Shown: positions 1-7,931 of the stretch, one piece after another
How the letters are laid out: each line of letters opens with the position of its first letter
Numbering within the stretch: the first letter of the stretch is position 1
NCBI GenBank assembly: GCA_011605715.1
Contig: JAAOZO010000171.1
Span: 1-34,893, forward strand
Reading direction: 5' to 3'
Length of the DNA: 34,893 nucleotides
Source of the DNA: Nitrososphaerota archaeon
Lineage (GTDB): Archaea; Thermoproteota; EX4484-205; JAAOZO01
Translations under genes and position numbers: made by a program
Notes under the pieces: model-generated
The model's input: only the letters and a program-made list of their open reading frames with translations
Databases searched by the model: none
Told to the model about the DNA's origin: nothing

Positions 1-2
1 CC

Positions 3-308
3 AATTTACTTAAAAGTAAATCGAACGTAGTTTATCTTCCTATGCATCTCGCCAAAAATAAAATTGTTCAAAGTTTAAAGAGCCACAATTTTTCTCTTAT
101 CGCTTTCAGTGGATGGGCTTTAGAAAGTGGGTTTAAAGAGACGCTCCAAGTAGACTATACTTTTCCAGTAAGTGATCATGCTGATTACTATGGCTTAATC
201 AATGTCGTGAAAGATGTAAGCCCAGAAGTTGTTTATGTTACTCATGGTTTCGTTGAATCTTTTTCAAATTCGCTTCGAAAAGAGGGCTTTATAGCTCATC
301 CTCTTTAA
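3..308 (+). CDS. C-terminal part of a metallo-beta-lactamase / beta-CASP-type nuclease (5' end outside window)
   Basis: The reading frame is open from base 3, so this is the tail of a longer gene that starts before the window. The visible part carries the end of a metallo-beta-lactamase nuclease fold: a SDHADYYGL segment, where the Asp-His pair belongs to the metal-site region, followed by VVYVTHG, the C-terminal strand-and-His motif of the RMMBL region in Cft2/CPSF-like and related exonucleases. The catalytic HxHxDH motif would lie upstream and cannot be seen. An in-frame ATG at base 42 falls inside the conserved fold and is not a likely start. The family is known for RNA 3'-end processing or DNA/RNA exonuclease activity; which one applies here cannot be told. 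It converges with the next gene, leaving only seven bases between them. Confidence 0.75.
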   Translation, partial: NLLKSKSNVVYLPMHLAKNKIVQSLKSHNFSLIAFSGWALESGFKETLQVDYTFPVSDHADYYGLINVVKDVSPEVVYVTHGFVESFSNSLRKEGFIAHPL

Positions 309-315
309 TTTTTAT

Positions 316-1287
316 TTAAACATACTTGGCTTTCTTAAGAATCTCTTTAATTTTTTTAGGTTGCTTCCCTCTCACTGCTCCAAGTTCTGTAATTATGGCA
401 GTTATGTACTTGGCTGGAGTTATATCAAATGAAGGATTAAGGATCTCTGGATTTCCTAATCTTCCTAAGTTACCATTGTATACTTCTCTAATGCTTCTAT
501 ATTCAATAGCTATTTCTTTCCCTGTTTTAGCATTCGTAGCTATTTTATAACTTTCAGCTGTGACAAAAAAATTTTTGTTTTCTTCTTTTGCTACAACTGC
601 GATTGGATATGTTCCAATTTTGTTGATCACGTCTCCGTTTAAAGTTATGGCATCTGCTCCTACTAAAACCAGATCAACATTTTTCATAAACATTCCTGAA
701 GCTGAATCTACTATTAACTTTACATTAATGTTAGACTCTCTAAGTTTCTTAGCAGTAACGTACCCTTGATAGAGAGGTCTTGTCTCTGTAACATAAACTT
801 CCTTAACCTTTCTATCCTCATTTATCTTTTTTATTACCTCTACTGTTGTAGAGCTATGACAATGCGTCATAATAGAAACTTTTGTTTTAATTAATTTTGA
901 GAAAGCAGTAGCTATTTCTTTTTTTGAATTCTTAATTTTATCCAAGAAATAATCTATTGAAGAAATCATCTCATCACAAAGTTCATTTTTTGTTATATTT
1001 TTGTTCCTACTTTTTAGCTTAAGTCTGTACTCTATGAATCTTAACGCATTAGGCAGAGCTACAGCAGTTGGCCTTGTTCTTAGTAAACTCTCCTTTATGG
1101 CTTCAAAATTCTCAAGAAATTCTTCTCTATTTCGCGATTTTTCTAAAATTTTCCTAGAATCTCTTCGTATACTTTCTAAAGCATATTTTGCTATTACGCT
1201 AGCACCTCTAATCCTCATGTTTTTTATGTCTTCCACAGCTTTTGCCACATTTTCGAAGTCGCTTTTCATAGAGTATAATTTATCCAT
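316..1287 (-). CDS. Ribose-1,5-bisphosphate isomerase (eIF2B-like family)
   Basis: A 323-residue protein of the eIF2B alpha / MtnA / R15P-isomerase superfamily. In archaea this enzyme converts ribose 1,5-bisphosphate to ribulose 1,5-bisphosphate in the AMP-phosphorylase pathway of nucleotide salvage. Features seen: an N-terminal RGASVIAKYALE motif (about residues 28-39), MTHCHSSTTVE with Cys143, and VGADAITLNGDVINKIGT with Asp212. The Cys and Asp are 69 residues apart, as are the catalytic Cys133 and Asp202 known from the Thermococcus enzyme, which favours R15P isomerase over a translation-factor role. The C-terminal NPSFDITPAKYITAII segment is also typical. It is the last gene of the minus-strand sugar cluster, 64 bases after the glycosyltransferase. 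An alternative ATG lies six codons inside. No AMP phosphorylase or RuBisCO gene is present in the window. Confidence 0.85.
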   Translation of the reverse strand: MDKLYSMKSDFENVAKAVEDIKNMRIRGASVIAKYALESIRRDSRKILEKSRNREEFLENFEAIKESLLRTRPTAVALPNALRFIEYRLKLKSRNKNITKNELCDEMISSIDYFLDKIKNSKKEIATAFSKLIKTKVSIMTHCHSSTTVEVIKKINEDRKVKEVYVTETRPLYQGYVTAKKLRESNINVKLIVDSASGMFMKNVDLVLVGADAITLNGDVINKIGTYPIAVVAKEENKNFFVTAESYKIATNAKTGKEIAIEYRSIREVYNGNLGRLGNPEILNPSFDITPAKYITAIITELGAVRGKQPKKIKEILKKAKYV

Positions 1288-1351
1288 TTTCTCAATATCT
1301 TTTAAAGGTTTGTCCTTAAGACAATTCTATGAAAATGCAAAAGTGAGTTCT

Positions 1352-2512
1352 TCATACCGTCGTCTTTTTATAAACTTCTAGTGTTTCATAAGCGATTTCT
1401 CTCCAATTGTATTTTTCTTTTGCAGTTTTATATCCAAGTTCTGAGATTCTGTTCCTTAAGTTTTCATCAGAAAATAAGGTTATAAGCCGTTTTGCTAATT
1501 CCTCAGAATTGTTAGGTGAAACTTTTAACCCATTTATGCCATCCTCAACGATTTCGGATAGTCCTCCTGTATCTGAAACAACTACTGGAAGTTTGTTTAT
1601 CATTCCTTCAAGAGCAACTATTCCAAAAGGTTCATAGAGCGATGGTACAACAAGCACGTCCGATATTTTAAAAACTTTATTTAATTCTTCATCACTTAAG
1701 TAACCTGTGAAGTATACTTTGTCATAGACTCCAAGTTTCCAAGCAGTTTCCTTCATTCTATTAATTGCGTAACCATCTCCAACGGCAACAATTTTTGCAC
1801 TTATTCCAAACTTAAGTACGTAAGGTAGTGCACCAATTAAGACATTTAACCCTTTCTCATCTACCATTCTTCCTACGAAAAGAATTATCTTTTCAGAGTC
1901 TAATGCATATTTTCTCCTAAAGTCAATATCAACTTTAACTGGAGGCGACTCTGTTATCCCGTTTGGAATAACGTGAATTTTATCTGAAGGAACACCAAAA
2001 AGCCAAGCTACATGTTCTTTCATATACTTGCTACAAACCACTATTTTTTTAGATTCATATGTCCCCCAACCCTCAGTTTCATGAATTAATCTTTGCATAG
2101 TTCCATGGATCCCATTTCTTCTTCCATACTCTGTTGAGTGTATACTGTAAACAATTGGTTTTCCAATTAAGTACTTTAATCCAACAGCACTTGGAATAAC
2201 CATCCAATCGTGAGCATGAATTACGTCAAAGTTTTTTCTCGTTGCTAAGTTTGCTATATATTCCAACATACTGTTGTTCATTCCCATAACCCAATTAATG
2301 AAATCGTAAGCCGGGTAACTGTAAGTTTCTACTCTATGTACGATTAATTTCTCATTTTTCTTCTCAATTTCTGGTTCTCCAGGGAAAGATGTTGTTACTA
2401 CATCTACTTCTGCTCCAATTTGTGAGAGTTGCAAAGATAAATTGTATGCGTGAGTCGCCAACCCTCCTACTTTTCTCGGAGGATATTCCCAGACGAGCAT
2501 AAGTATTTCCAT
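1352..2512 (-). CDS. GT4-family glycosyltransferase (glycogen-synthase-like GT-B fold)
   Basis: A 386-residue GT-B glycosyltransferase of full length for the family. The N-terminal domain opens with VWEYPPRKVGGLATHAYNL, the Gly-rich acceptor-side loop of GT4/GT5 enzymes. The C-terminal domain has ILFVGRMVDEKGLNVLI and the E-x7-E nucleotide-sugar motif in YEPFGIVALEGM (about residues 297-308). Such enzymes add a sugar from a nucleotide donor in the cytoplasm; the donor and acceptor cannot be read from sequence. It lies 18 bases after the half-glycosyltransferase gene and 64 before the R15P isomerase. GalT upstream suggests that UDP-sugars or other NDP-sugars are supplied locally, for glycogen-like polymer or glycan synthesis. 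That pathway link is inference. Confidence 0.85.
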   Translation of the reverse strand: MEILMLVWEYPPRKVGGLATHAYNLSLQLSQIGAEVDVVTTSFPGEPEIEKKNEKLIVHRVETYSYPAYDFINWVMGMNNSMLEYIANLATRKNFDVIHAHDWMVIPSAVGLKYLIGKPIVYSIHSTEYGRRNGIHGTMQRLIHETEGWGTYESKKIVVCSKYMKEHVAWLFGVPSDKIHVIPNGITESPPVKVDIDFRRKYALDSEKIILFVGRMVDEKGLNVLIGALPYVLKFGISAKIVAVGDGYAINRMKETAWKLGVYDKVYFTGYLSDEELNKVFKISDVLVVPSLYEPFGIVALEGMINKLPVVVSDTGGLSEIVEDGINGLKVSPNNSEELAKRLITLFSDENLRNRISELGYKTAKEKYNWREIAYETLEVYKKTTV

Positions 2513-2530
2513 TTTGTCTAACCTGTGCTC

Positions 2531-3127
2531 TTATTTTATTATCATCGATAAAAGAAAGGGTACGCAGTACTCTGCTTCTAAGTTTACTACCACAATTTTC
2601 CTTGAGTCTATTGAATACTCGTTAATAAGAGTTTCATATGTCTTTAAGCTGTTCGTTAGAATCATGCTTGCCTTTTTTAACAGACCTTTCTCTATGCTTG
2701 CGATTGAAATTGATAGTAAATCGAAGGAATCCTTGCTTCTTTCCTTTTCTGAAGTTTGAATTACTGCAACCCATGGAATCGAAAACTTACTACTAAGCAT
2801 ATATGCCGATAAAAAGCCCATCCACTCAAAAGAAATTATTAGATCAGCTTTTTCTCCTAGTATAATATTTACTCCTTCTCTAATGTATTGAGTTGTTAAA
2901 TAAGTTTCTAAAGCAAAAATAGAGTAGAAAGTTCTCACAGGACTACTCACTCTAGTAACTCTTATCGAATTTTCTACACTAGTCCCAACATTAAATTCAT
3001 CATGAGTTAAAACACTTACTAAAAATCCTCTTTTTAAAAGCTCATCTGAAAAAAACTTTACAATAGAAGCCGTTTTTCCTATTTCCTTTGGTGGGTACTC
3101 TTCTGAAATTATCAGTACGCTCCTCAT
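2531..3127 (-). CDS. N-terminal half of a GT-B glycosyltransferase (stand-alone or truncated)
   Basis: A 198-residue protein that matches only the N-terminal Rossmann domain of a GT4 enzyme: LIISEEYPPKEIGKTASIV at the start, then a DLIISFEWMGFLSAYM segment and MILTNSLKTYETLI. It ends at KIVVVNLEAEYC, just where the linker to the donor-binding domain normally begins, and so lacks the E-x7-E motif. The Gly-Gly loop found in the neighbouring enzyme is changed to IGKTAS. It starts two bases after the winged-helix gene stops and ends 18 bases before the complete GT4 gene, so it is probably co-expressed. It may be an inactive partner, a scaffold for the neighbouring GT, or a decayed gene. The open frame and tight spacing argue against recent decay. 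Confidence 0.65.
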   Translation of the reverse strand: MRSVLIISEEYPPKEIGKTASIVKFFSDELLKRGFLVSVLTHDEFNVGTSVENSIRVTRVSSPVRTFYSIFALETYLTTQYIREGVNIILGEKADLIISFEWMGFLSAYMLSSKFSIPWVAVIQTSEKERSKDSFDLLSISIASIEKGLLKKASMILTNSLKTYETLINEYSIDSRKIVVVNLEAEYCVPFLLSMIIK

Positions 3128-3129
3128 TT

Positions 3130-3375
3130 TTACGTGTACAGTGAGCTTGCCATTATTATCCCTAGCCTAGTAACGTAAACTTTGCGAAGTTTTTCATTTC
3201 CTTTTTTAGCTATATACTTTTTGCTTTCAAGGAATTCTAGTATTTTTTCAAGTTCATCCGGATTAATCTCCACAATTTTCTTTACTTTATCGATTTCCAT
3301 AGCTCTCTCTTCGTCAACAGCTCCTGCTTCGTGAAGTTTTGAAAGGACGAAAAACTCTCTTGATATTCTTTCCAT
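3130..3375 (-). CDS. Small winged-helix DNA-binding-like protein
   Basis: An 81-residue protein with the pattern of a winged helix: two N-terminal helices (EFFVLSKLHEAGAVDEERAM), a recognition-helix-like DELEKILEFLESKKYIAKK, and a wing strand RKVYVTRLGIIMASS. I do not recognise a named family. A TATA-like TTTATAAAG on the minus strand (about 3399-3407) lies about 28 bases before the ATG, so this gene and the glycosyltransferases after it may have their own leaderless promoter, separate from galT. Position at the head of the glycosyltransferase genes suggests local regulation of the sugar cluster, which is inference. No metal-binding cysteines are present. Confidence 0.6.
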   Translation of the reverse strand: MERISREFFVLSKLHEAGAVDEERAMEIDKVKKIVEINPDELEKILEFLESKKYIAKKGNEKLRKVYVTRLGIIMASSLYT

Positions 3376-3414
3376 CTTTCTGGTTTAATTCTTGTATTTT
3401 ATCTTTATAAATCT

Positions 3415-4410
3415 TTATAGTCGATCTCGCAATTGTTCAAAATTTTCTTTTATTGAATCTCTATAAAGGGCAGCGACGTTTTCTGGATTGGCCGTGATTA
3501 TTACAATACCAAATCCAAGCTCGTAACCTGCATAAACATTTACCCTTGGAACAATCTCCATATGCCAGTGGAACTTTTCTTCTTCTCTAGGTGATATGTG
3601 AAAGTAAAAGTTGTAGCTAATGTAACCAAAGTTTTTTTCCATCGTATGAATAACTATTCTAATTAATTTTAAAAGTATAAACAATTTTTCTGGTTGCTTT
3701 GTTATATCCTTTTCTTTTTCTTTCGAAGTAATCCAAAGTTCATAAGGAGAAATAGGAACATATGGAGTAAACGCAACCAGTCCATCTTTATCAACAACAA
3801 CTCTTTCCTGATTTTTTGCCTCTTCTATGAGTAGGCTCATGGCATTTTCTTTCTTCGAAAAAATTTCTTGCTCTCTTTTTATATTCGGTGGAACTAGCGC
3901 ACTTCCTATCACTTGTGTATGTGAATGTGGAACTGAAGCACCCGCTTCTTTTCCATAGTTCTTAAAAATAGCTACGTACTGTATTTTTTCATCTTTTTCT
4001 ATCATTTCTTTTGTTGAAATCATTGCCTGCGCATAAGCTTTTAGCTCAATATTGCTAAAGTTGCTAATGTCTTTATCATGCTCCTTTGTTTCTACGATCA
4101 AGTAGTGATACCCATAGGGATAGTTTGCTTCGTTAGAAACTGTATCGAACGCTGGGTAAAGGTTTCGGAAAACTCTAGCTTGCCAATCTCCAGCATATTC
4201 TATTTCTTTTCCATATTTTGTTTCAAGTTCACCACTCTCCTTTACCTTAATTATGATTTCTGCCTTTGGAGTCATTTTTTCGTTTCCTGGACAAAATGGA
4301 CAAATCTTTTTTTCGATTTCTGGTATCCTTTTAAAGTAATCTGGCCTTTTTCCTCTTTCGGTTACTATTATACCCTTTCTTCCAGAAAACCAGTCAGTTC
4401 TAACTTCCAT
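3415..4410 (-). CDS. galT: Galactose-1-phosphate uridylyltransferase
   Basis: A 331-residue GalT of the HIT superfamily, which transfers UMP between UDP-glucose and galactose 1-phosphate through a uridylyl-histidine intermediate (Leloir pathway). Seen in the sequence: a zinc-site CPFCPGNEKMTP (Cys37, Cys40), the catalytic HSHTQ (His162, His164, equivalent to the bacterial HPHxQ), and the second His cluster FHWHMEIVPR in the C-terminal half. Length fits archaeal GalT. It opens the minus-strand sugar cluster. A TATA-like TTAATT (about 4438-4446, minus strand) lies about 30 bases upstream, giving a very short leader. No galactokinase or epimerase gene is nearby, so it could act on other sugar phosphates. 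Confidence 0.9.
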   Translation of the reverse strand: MEVRTDWFSGRKGIIVTERGKRPDYFKRIPEIEKKICPFCPGNEKMTPKAEIIIKVKESGELETKYGKEIEYAGDWQARVFRNLYPAFDTVSNEANYPYGYHYLIVETKEHDKDISNFSNIELKAYAQAMISTKEMIEKDEKIQYVAIFKNYGKEAGASVPHSHTQVIGSALVPPNIKREQEIFSKKENAMSLLIEEAKNQERVVVDKDGLVAFTPYVPISPYELWITSKEKEKDITKQPEKLFILLKLIRIVIHTMEKNFGYISYNFYFHISPREEEKFHWHMEIVPRVNVYAGYELGFGIVIITANPENVAALYRDSIKENFEQLRDRL

Positions 4411-4751
4411 CCAGTTCTTTTCTTTTATTTTTGACCTAATTAAGTTTTTGCTTTTTTTGAGATTTCTTTTAAACTAGTCTTCGATAGTAAGATCTCAATC
4501 GTTCCAAGCTAGCTTAGCAATTTCAAAACAGATAAAAGCCTTAACAAATAATTTTTACCTTTATTTAATAAAAAGTAATAAAGAACAAAACAATTAACCT
4601 AAAGCAAAACACAGTCAGTAAGGCCGAGAGTTAACTGCATAAAGCAAAAAGGAAGGCTATTTTTTAACTTAGACTTTTAAGAACTTAACTTTCAAGCAAC
4701 CCAAAAAATAAAGTTTAAAAGTCTTTATTTTTAGTATCCTTTGCATTGAAA
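4411..4751. other. Divergent intergenic region between galT and the winged-helix/DUF5752-like gene
   Basis: About 340 AT-rich bases with no supported gene. The left end carries the galT promoter (minus strand TTAATT near 4440). The right end has a TATA-like tttaaaag near 4713-4720 that would start transcription close to the ATG at 4752. The middle, around 4600-4670, is slightly less AT-rich (a ggccgagag segment) but shows no convincing RNA fold. Confidence 0.5.
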
Positions 4752-5306
4752 ATGGCTACACTTAGTTCGGAAGGTTATTTGACATTACTTGCTCATATCA
4801 ACGAAAAGGGCGAAACAGATGTTAATGAGTTATCTTATAGTACTGGAGTTGCAAAAAGAGATTTAGTTCGGGCTGTAAATGTACTTAAGAAAAACATGGC
4901 TGTTGATTTTTATGAGGACAAGGTAAAATTAACAGAACTAGGAAAATTTGCACTAGAAAAAAAGGACATAAAAATAGTTTTCGGCTATACTCCAGATGAA
5001 AAGGTTCCAGATTACCTTTCGTTTAAGTTCTTTCTTGGCGAAGGCTTATTTTCTGGAGAAGTTGCAAGTTCATACCACGAATTCCTCGAAATAATAAAAA
5101 GAATAGATACAAGAAGCATCCTATTCCATCTTTACCGTGGAGATTTTGACAAGTGGTTTAACGATGTCTTCAAGGATAGAAAGCTTGCTAAAAAAATTAT
5201 TGCATTAAAGGATAAATTAATGCCCCCAAATCGAGTAAGAGATAGGTTAATTCGAATACTGGAACAAAGAATCTCTGAGCTTAAAGAGGAGAACAAAAAT
5301 GAATAA
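4752..5306 (+). CDS. Winged-helix protein with a DUF5752-like C-terminal domain
   Basis: A 184-residue protein. Residues 1-70 resemble a winged helix (GYLTLLAHINEKGETDVNEL, then VAKRDLVRAVNVLKKN and a wing). The rest contains YLSFKFFLGEG, SYHEFLEIIKRIDTRSILFHL and DFDKWFNDVFKD, a pattern I associate with DUF5752; that assignment is from memory of the pattern. I chose the ATG at 4752 over the in-frame TTG two codons earlier, since a TATA-like element about 35 bases upstream leaves almost no leader. It overlaps the next gene by eight bases, so the two are translationally coupled. The function is unknown. The winged helix suggests DNA binding, while the second domain may be a protein-interaction part. 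Confidence 0.65.
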   Translation: MATLSSEGYLTLLAHINEKGETDVNELSYSTGVAKRDLVRAVNVLKKNMAVDFYEDKVKLTELGKFALEKKDIKIVFGYTPDEKVPDYLSFKFFLGEGLFSGEVASSYHEFLEIIKRIDTRSILFHLYRGDFDKWFNDVFKDRKLAKKIIALKDKLMPPNRVRDRLIRILEQRISELKEENKNE

Positions 5307-6222
5307 AGAAGTTAGCAAGACAATATCTTGGTTAGAAGTTTCATTTAAGGTTCCATCTGATTGGGAATTAGTTGCTGACTCTGGAGGTATAACTGAAGCC
5401 TACATGAGAATAGATAGTCCTAGTAGTGTAAAGTTGGAGATTAAGTGGGAGCGAGTTAAGAAGAAAGTATCTGATTTCTTCCCATACTTAACTTTAGACA
5501 ACTACATTAAGTCGATAACGAAGGATTCTAAGCAAAAAGTTAATCCAAAAATCCTAGAAAAAGGAAACGCTAAAGTAAATGAACACAAAGCTGCTTTTTA
5601 CAGGTGGCAGTTCGGTTCTTCCAATTTTGTAACTCTCTCTTGGGTGTGTGAGCCAGAAAGCAAGATCTTTTTGCTACAGTATACTCTCGACGAGGGTGAA
5701 GATAAATCAAGTATACTCCCTGAAATAGTGAAAAGTGTTTCATGCCATAACAAAGAAAGCTTTTATCCATTTGAAATATTTGATGTCTCGTTTGCAATTC
5801 CTAAAGAATTCCATCTCTCAAGGAGAAAATTAGCAATTGGAAAGGCTGAGCTTTACTTTTTAAGTCAGGATTCTAAAATTCTAGTTACGTGGGTCGGTTT
5901 AGCAAACTATCAAATTAAGAAGTATGGTTTTCTTGGAAAGGCAGTATCAAACTTAATGTCTGAAGCAGTAAAAGCATGCGATAATGACTTTTCTTCTTTG
6001 TTAAAAGCGATAAAACCAACAGACAACTTCATATCTCTTGAAAAAACAAATCATCCCTCTTTACCAATTCTAGGAAAAGCTACGTTTCTTTCGTTGGATG
6101 CGAAGCTTGATGAGCTTTCCAATAAAATATTCCTAGTTGCTTTTAAAACAAGTAGTCTCGAGAAAAGGGAGGTTGGAAGAAAAGTTTTTGTCAGTCTTAA
6201 GGGTAAACCAGAAGTGGAATAA
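5299..6222 (+). CDS. Protein of unknown function with two similar halves
   Basis: A 307-residue protein that I do not recognise. It appears to be an internal duplication. The first half begins WLEVSFKVPSDWELV and runs into AYMRIDSPSSVKLEIKWERV. The second half begins FEIFDVSFAIPKEFHL and runs into AELYFLSQDSKILVTWVGLA at the same relative spacing. Both halves read as mostly beta-strand with a small helix, resembling the fold of lipoprotein-like or PsbP/Mog1-type domains, though no specific family can be claimed. There is no signal peptide or membrane segment, so it is probably cytoplasmic. It overlaps the winged-helix gene and precedes the PqqD-domain gene by 55 bases, suggesting a three-gene functional unit. 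Confidence 0.65.
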   Translation: MNKEVSKTISWLEVSFKVPSDWELVADSGGITEAYMRIDSPSSVKLEIKWERVKKKVSDFFPYLTLDNYIKSITKDSKQKVNPKILEKGNAKVNEHKAAFYRWQFGSSNFVTLSWVCEPESKIFLLQYTLDEGEDKSSILPEIVKSVSCHNKESFYPFEIFDVSFAIPKEFHLSRRKLAIGKAELYFLSQDSKILVTWVGLANYQIKKYGFLGKAVSNLMSEAVKACDNDFSSLLKAIKPTDNFISLEKTNHPSLPILGKATFLSLDAKLDELSNKIFLVAFKTSSLEKREVGRKVFVSLKGKPEVE

Positions 6223-6277
6223 GCTTTTAAATTCCATACAAAGCTTTAATAAAAGTTAGGTAGGGATCGATAGCACT

Positions 6278-6814
6278 ATGTGGCCTTTCAAGAAAAAAGA
6301 AAAGACGATTTCAAGAGAAAGGTTTTTGAACGCTATACCCGTAAAAAACCCTATCATTAAATGGGAGACTTCGGATGACAACACAGTAACTCTCATAATT
6401 CCTAGAAATCCAGATACAGTTTCAACTTTTGTACAAAAGATGCTTACTATTCCAAGTGAAAAGAAAATAAAGCTAGATGAAATAGGGAGTAAAGTTTGGC
6501 TAAAAGTAGATGGGAAATCTAATATGCAGGATCTAATAAAATGGTTTTCAGAAGAATTTCGAGTTGCGCAAAGAGAAGCAGAAGTTTCTTTGAGCTTATT
6601 TTTCAAAGAACTTTCGAAAAGAGGCTTTTTAACGTTGCTTGTCCCATTACCAAAGCCTGGGACTCTTGAGGCAAAGGAAGAGATAGAAGAACTAAAATCA
6701 CAGCTAAAGAGTCTTGAAAAGGAATTTAAAAAAGGGAAATTAAACGAGGAACAGTTTAACCAAATAAAGAAAACTCTAGAAGAAAAAATAGAATACTTAA
6801 AAGGTACGTCATAG
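6278..6814 (+). CDS. PqqD-domain protein with a SHOCT-like C-terminal tail
   Basis: A 178-residue protein. The middle (about 65-115) is a PqqD-like domain: IKLDEIGSKVWLKVDGKSN, DLIKWFSEEF, then REAEVSLSLFFKELSKRGFL. PqqD domains bind peptide substrates for radical-SAM peptide maturases, but no radical-SAM or peptide gene is nearby. The N-terminus MWPFKKKEK with ERFLNAIPVKNP is typical of a widespread archaeal PqqD paralog of unknown role. The C-terminus is a predicted coiled coil ending in FKKGKLNEEQFNQIKKTLEE, which resembles a SHOCT oligomerisation motif. It is the last gene of the plus-strand trio. A TATA-like element is not obvious in the 55-base gap, so it is probably read from the upstream promoter. 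Confidence 0.75.
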   Translation: MWPFKKKEKTISRERFLNAIPVKNPIIKWETSDDNTVTLIIPRNPDTVSTFVQKMLTIPSEKKIKLDEIGSKVWLKVDGKSNMQDLIKWFSEEFRVAQREAEVSLSLFFKELSKRGFLTLLVPLPKPGTLEAKEEIEELKSQLKSLEKEFKKGKLNEEQFNQIKKTLEEKIEYLKGTS

Positions 6815-7109
6815 TTCTCCCAAAAATTAAAATTACGCGATAGTGGCAAGCCAGCTTAGGCTTAAGACTCGTTTTTCCTATTGAGTACTACTTAAGCTAG
6901 CGGTAACAAAGACAACGCTCTCTATTGTACTCGAGTATCTTTTACTTTTTAAATAATAACTCGAGTTTTTCATATGGCCCCCAGTTTTCATTTAGAAGTT
7001 AGAAGTATAGTTAAGTGATTCTTAGGTTGTCAGTTTCTAGTAACGTAAATAAAAGTCAAAAAATTATGAGAAAGTAAAGTTAAATGGCCGAAATCTTGAG
7101 CAAAAGTTC
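6815..7109. other. Convergent intergenic region with a palindrome-flanked TATA-like element
   Basis: No supported gene. Two identical palindromic octamers ACTCGAGT lie at 6929-6936 and 6959-6966, exactly 30 bases apart, and between them sits a TATA-like ttttaaataat (about 6947-6957). A separate inverted pair, GCTTAAG and CTTAAGC, lies near 6868 and 6890. A 14-codon ORF from ATG 6974 follows the TATA-like element but I cannot support it as a gene. Confidence 0.4.
6929..6966. promoter_or_regulatory. Candidate operator pair around a TATA-like box
   Basis: ACTCGAGT occurs twice, 30 bases apart centre to centre (about three DNA turns), flanking ttttaaataat. This is the layout expected for a dimeric regulator binding both sides of a promoter. 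No known gene starts just downstream on either strand, so the transcript would be a small RNA or a very short peptide. Evidence is sequence pattern only. Confidence 0.35.
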
Positions 7110-7931
7110 TTAGCTTAAGTATCCCGTTATAACTATACCTTTTCCTCTCTCGATACTAAACGTATAATACGTTGGATTTGTTGCAGTCCATCTCATCTTC
7201 CTTACGTAGAGTGTTCTCTTTACTTGGTTTCCAACTTTTGCTAGACCTAAAACTATTATTCCTGAGGCTAAGAACTCTTCAACTCCAAACCTACTAATCG
7301 AATTTTCTCCTGTAGGTACTTCTGAAGTTATTAAGTTAGTGGTCTTAATTTCATCTTCAATCGAGAATATCAAGCTCCTTATGTATTCTCTAGTCCAGGT
7401 TACTTCAGTTGTGCTCATAGTAACTAACGGTGCAACTGGATCTATAACCAATCTCTTTGCATTTATTGATTTCTGAATTTTTGAAAGTTCACTAACAATA
7501 TTTTTGACTATAACGTCCATCTCCTTACCCCACATTTTTGCAGCAAAATACTGCCTGACAGGAACTATCATTAACTTTCTTTCAGCAACTAGTTGTTGCA
7601 AGTCCCACCCAAATCTTCGTGTATCAGCAATCAATGCTTCAGGTCTTTCATCGATCGTTACATAAATTCCAGGTTCAGAGTTTTTGGCTCCATGAATTAA
7701 GAACTGCAAAGAAAATATTGTCTTTCCAGTTCCCGTTTCTCCTGCTACTAAATATGTTTTTCCTTTTTCGAAACCACCCTCAGTAATTTTGTCCAATTCT
7801 GGAATGCCTGTTGACACTCTTCTACTAACTGTTGTACTCCTTAATGGTGCTCCGCAATTTGGACAAAACTTGTAGTAAGGCCGAACTACCGCTCCGCATA
7901 CTTCGCATCTAAGAAACTCATCACTGCTCAA
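7110..7931 (-). CDS. KaiC/RadA-like ATPase with an N-terminal zinc ribbon
   Basis: A 273-residue protein with a single RecA/KaiC domain. Residues 9-26 form a zinc ribbon (Cys9, Cys12, Cys23, Cys26). Then come the KaiC-type STGIPELDKITEGG entry, Walker A GETGTGKT (64-71), and a Walker B-like RLVIDPVAPLV. This family is widespread in archaea and usually uncharacterised; roles in signalling or regulation of motility have been proposed for some members. The start is a TTG. No ATG lies in frame near the zinc ribbon, and a TATA-like GTATATAAATAT on the minus strand (about 7959-7970) would start the transcript a few bases before this TTG. It stands alone, convergent with the PqqD gene. Confidence 0.8.
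   Translation of the reverse strand: MSSDEFLRCEVCGAVVRPYYKFCPNCGAPLRSTTVSRRVSTGIPELDKITEGGFEKGKTYLVAGETGTGKTIFSLQFLIHGAKNSEPGIYVTIDERPEALIADTRRFGWDLQQLVAERKLMIVPVRQYFAAKMWGKEMDVIVKNIVSELSKIQKSINAKRLVIDPVAPLVTMSTTEVTWTREYIRSLIFSIEDEIKTTNLITSEVPTGENSISRFGVEEFLASGIIVLGLAKVGNQVKRTLYVRKMRWTATNPTYYTFSIERGKGIVITGYLS

Noticed and set aside
4746..4751. TTG at 4746 as the start of the winged-helix gene
   Set aside because: An ATG follows two codons later and the upstream TATA-like element suits it equally well; the difference is two residues and cannot be settled by sequence.
6256..6849. A 197-residue open frame on the minus strand, opposite the PqqD-like gene
   Set aside because: It is the antisense shadow of the PqqD-like gene: Phe/Ser-rich, no family pattern, and the plus-strand frame has a clear domain.
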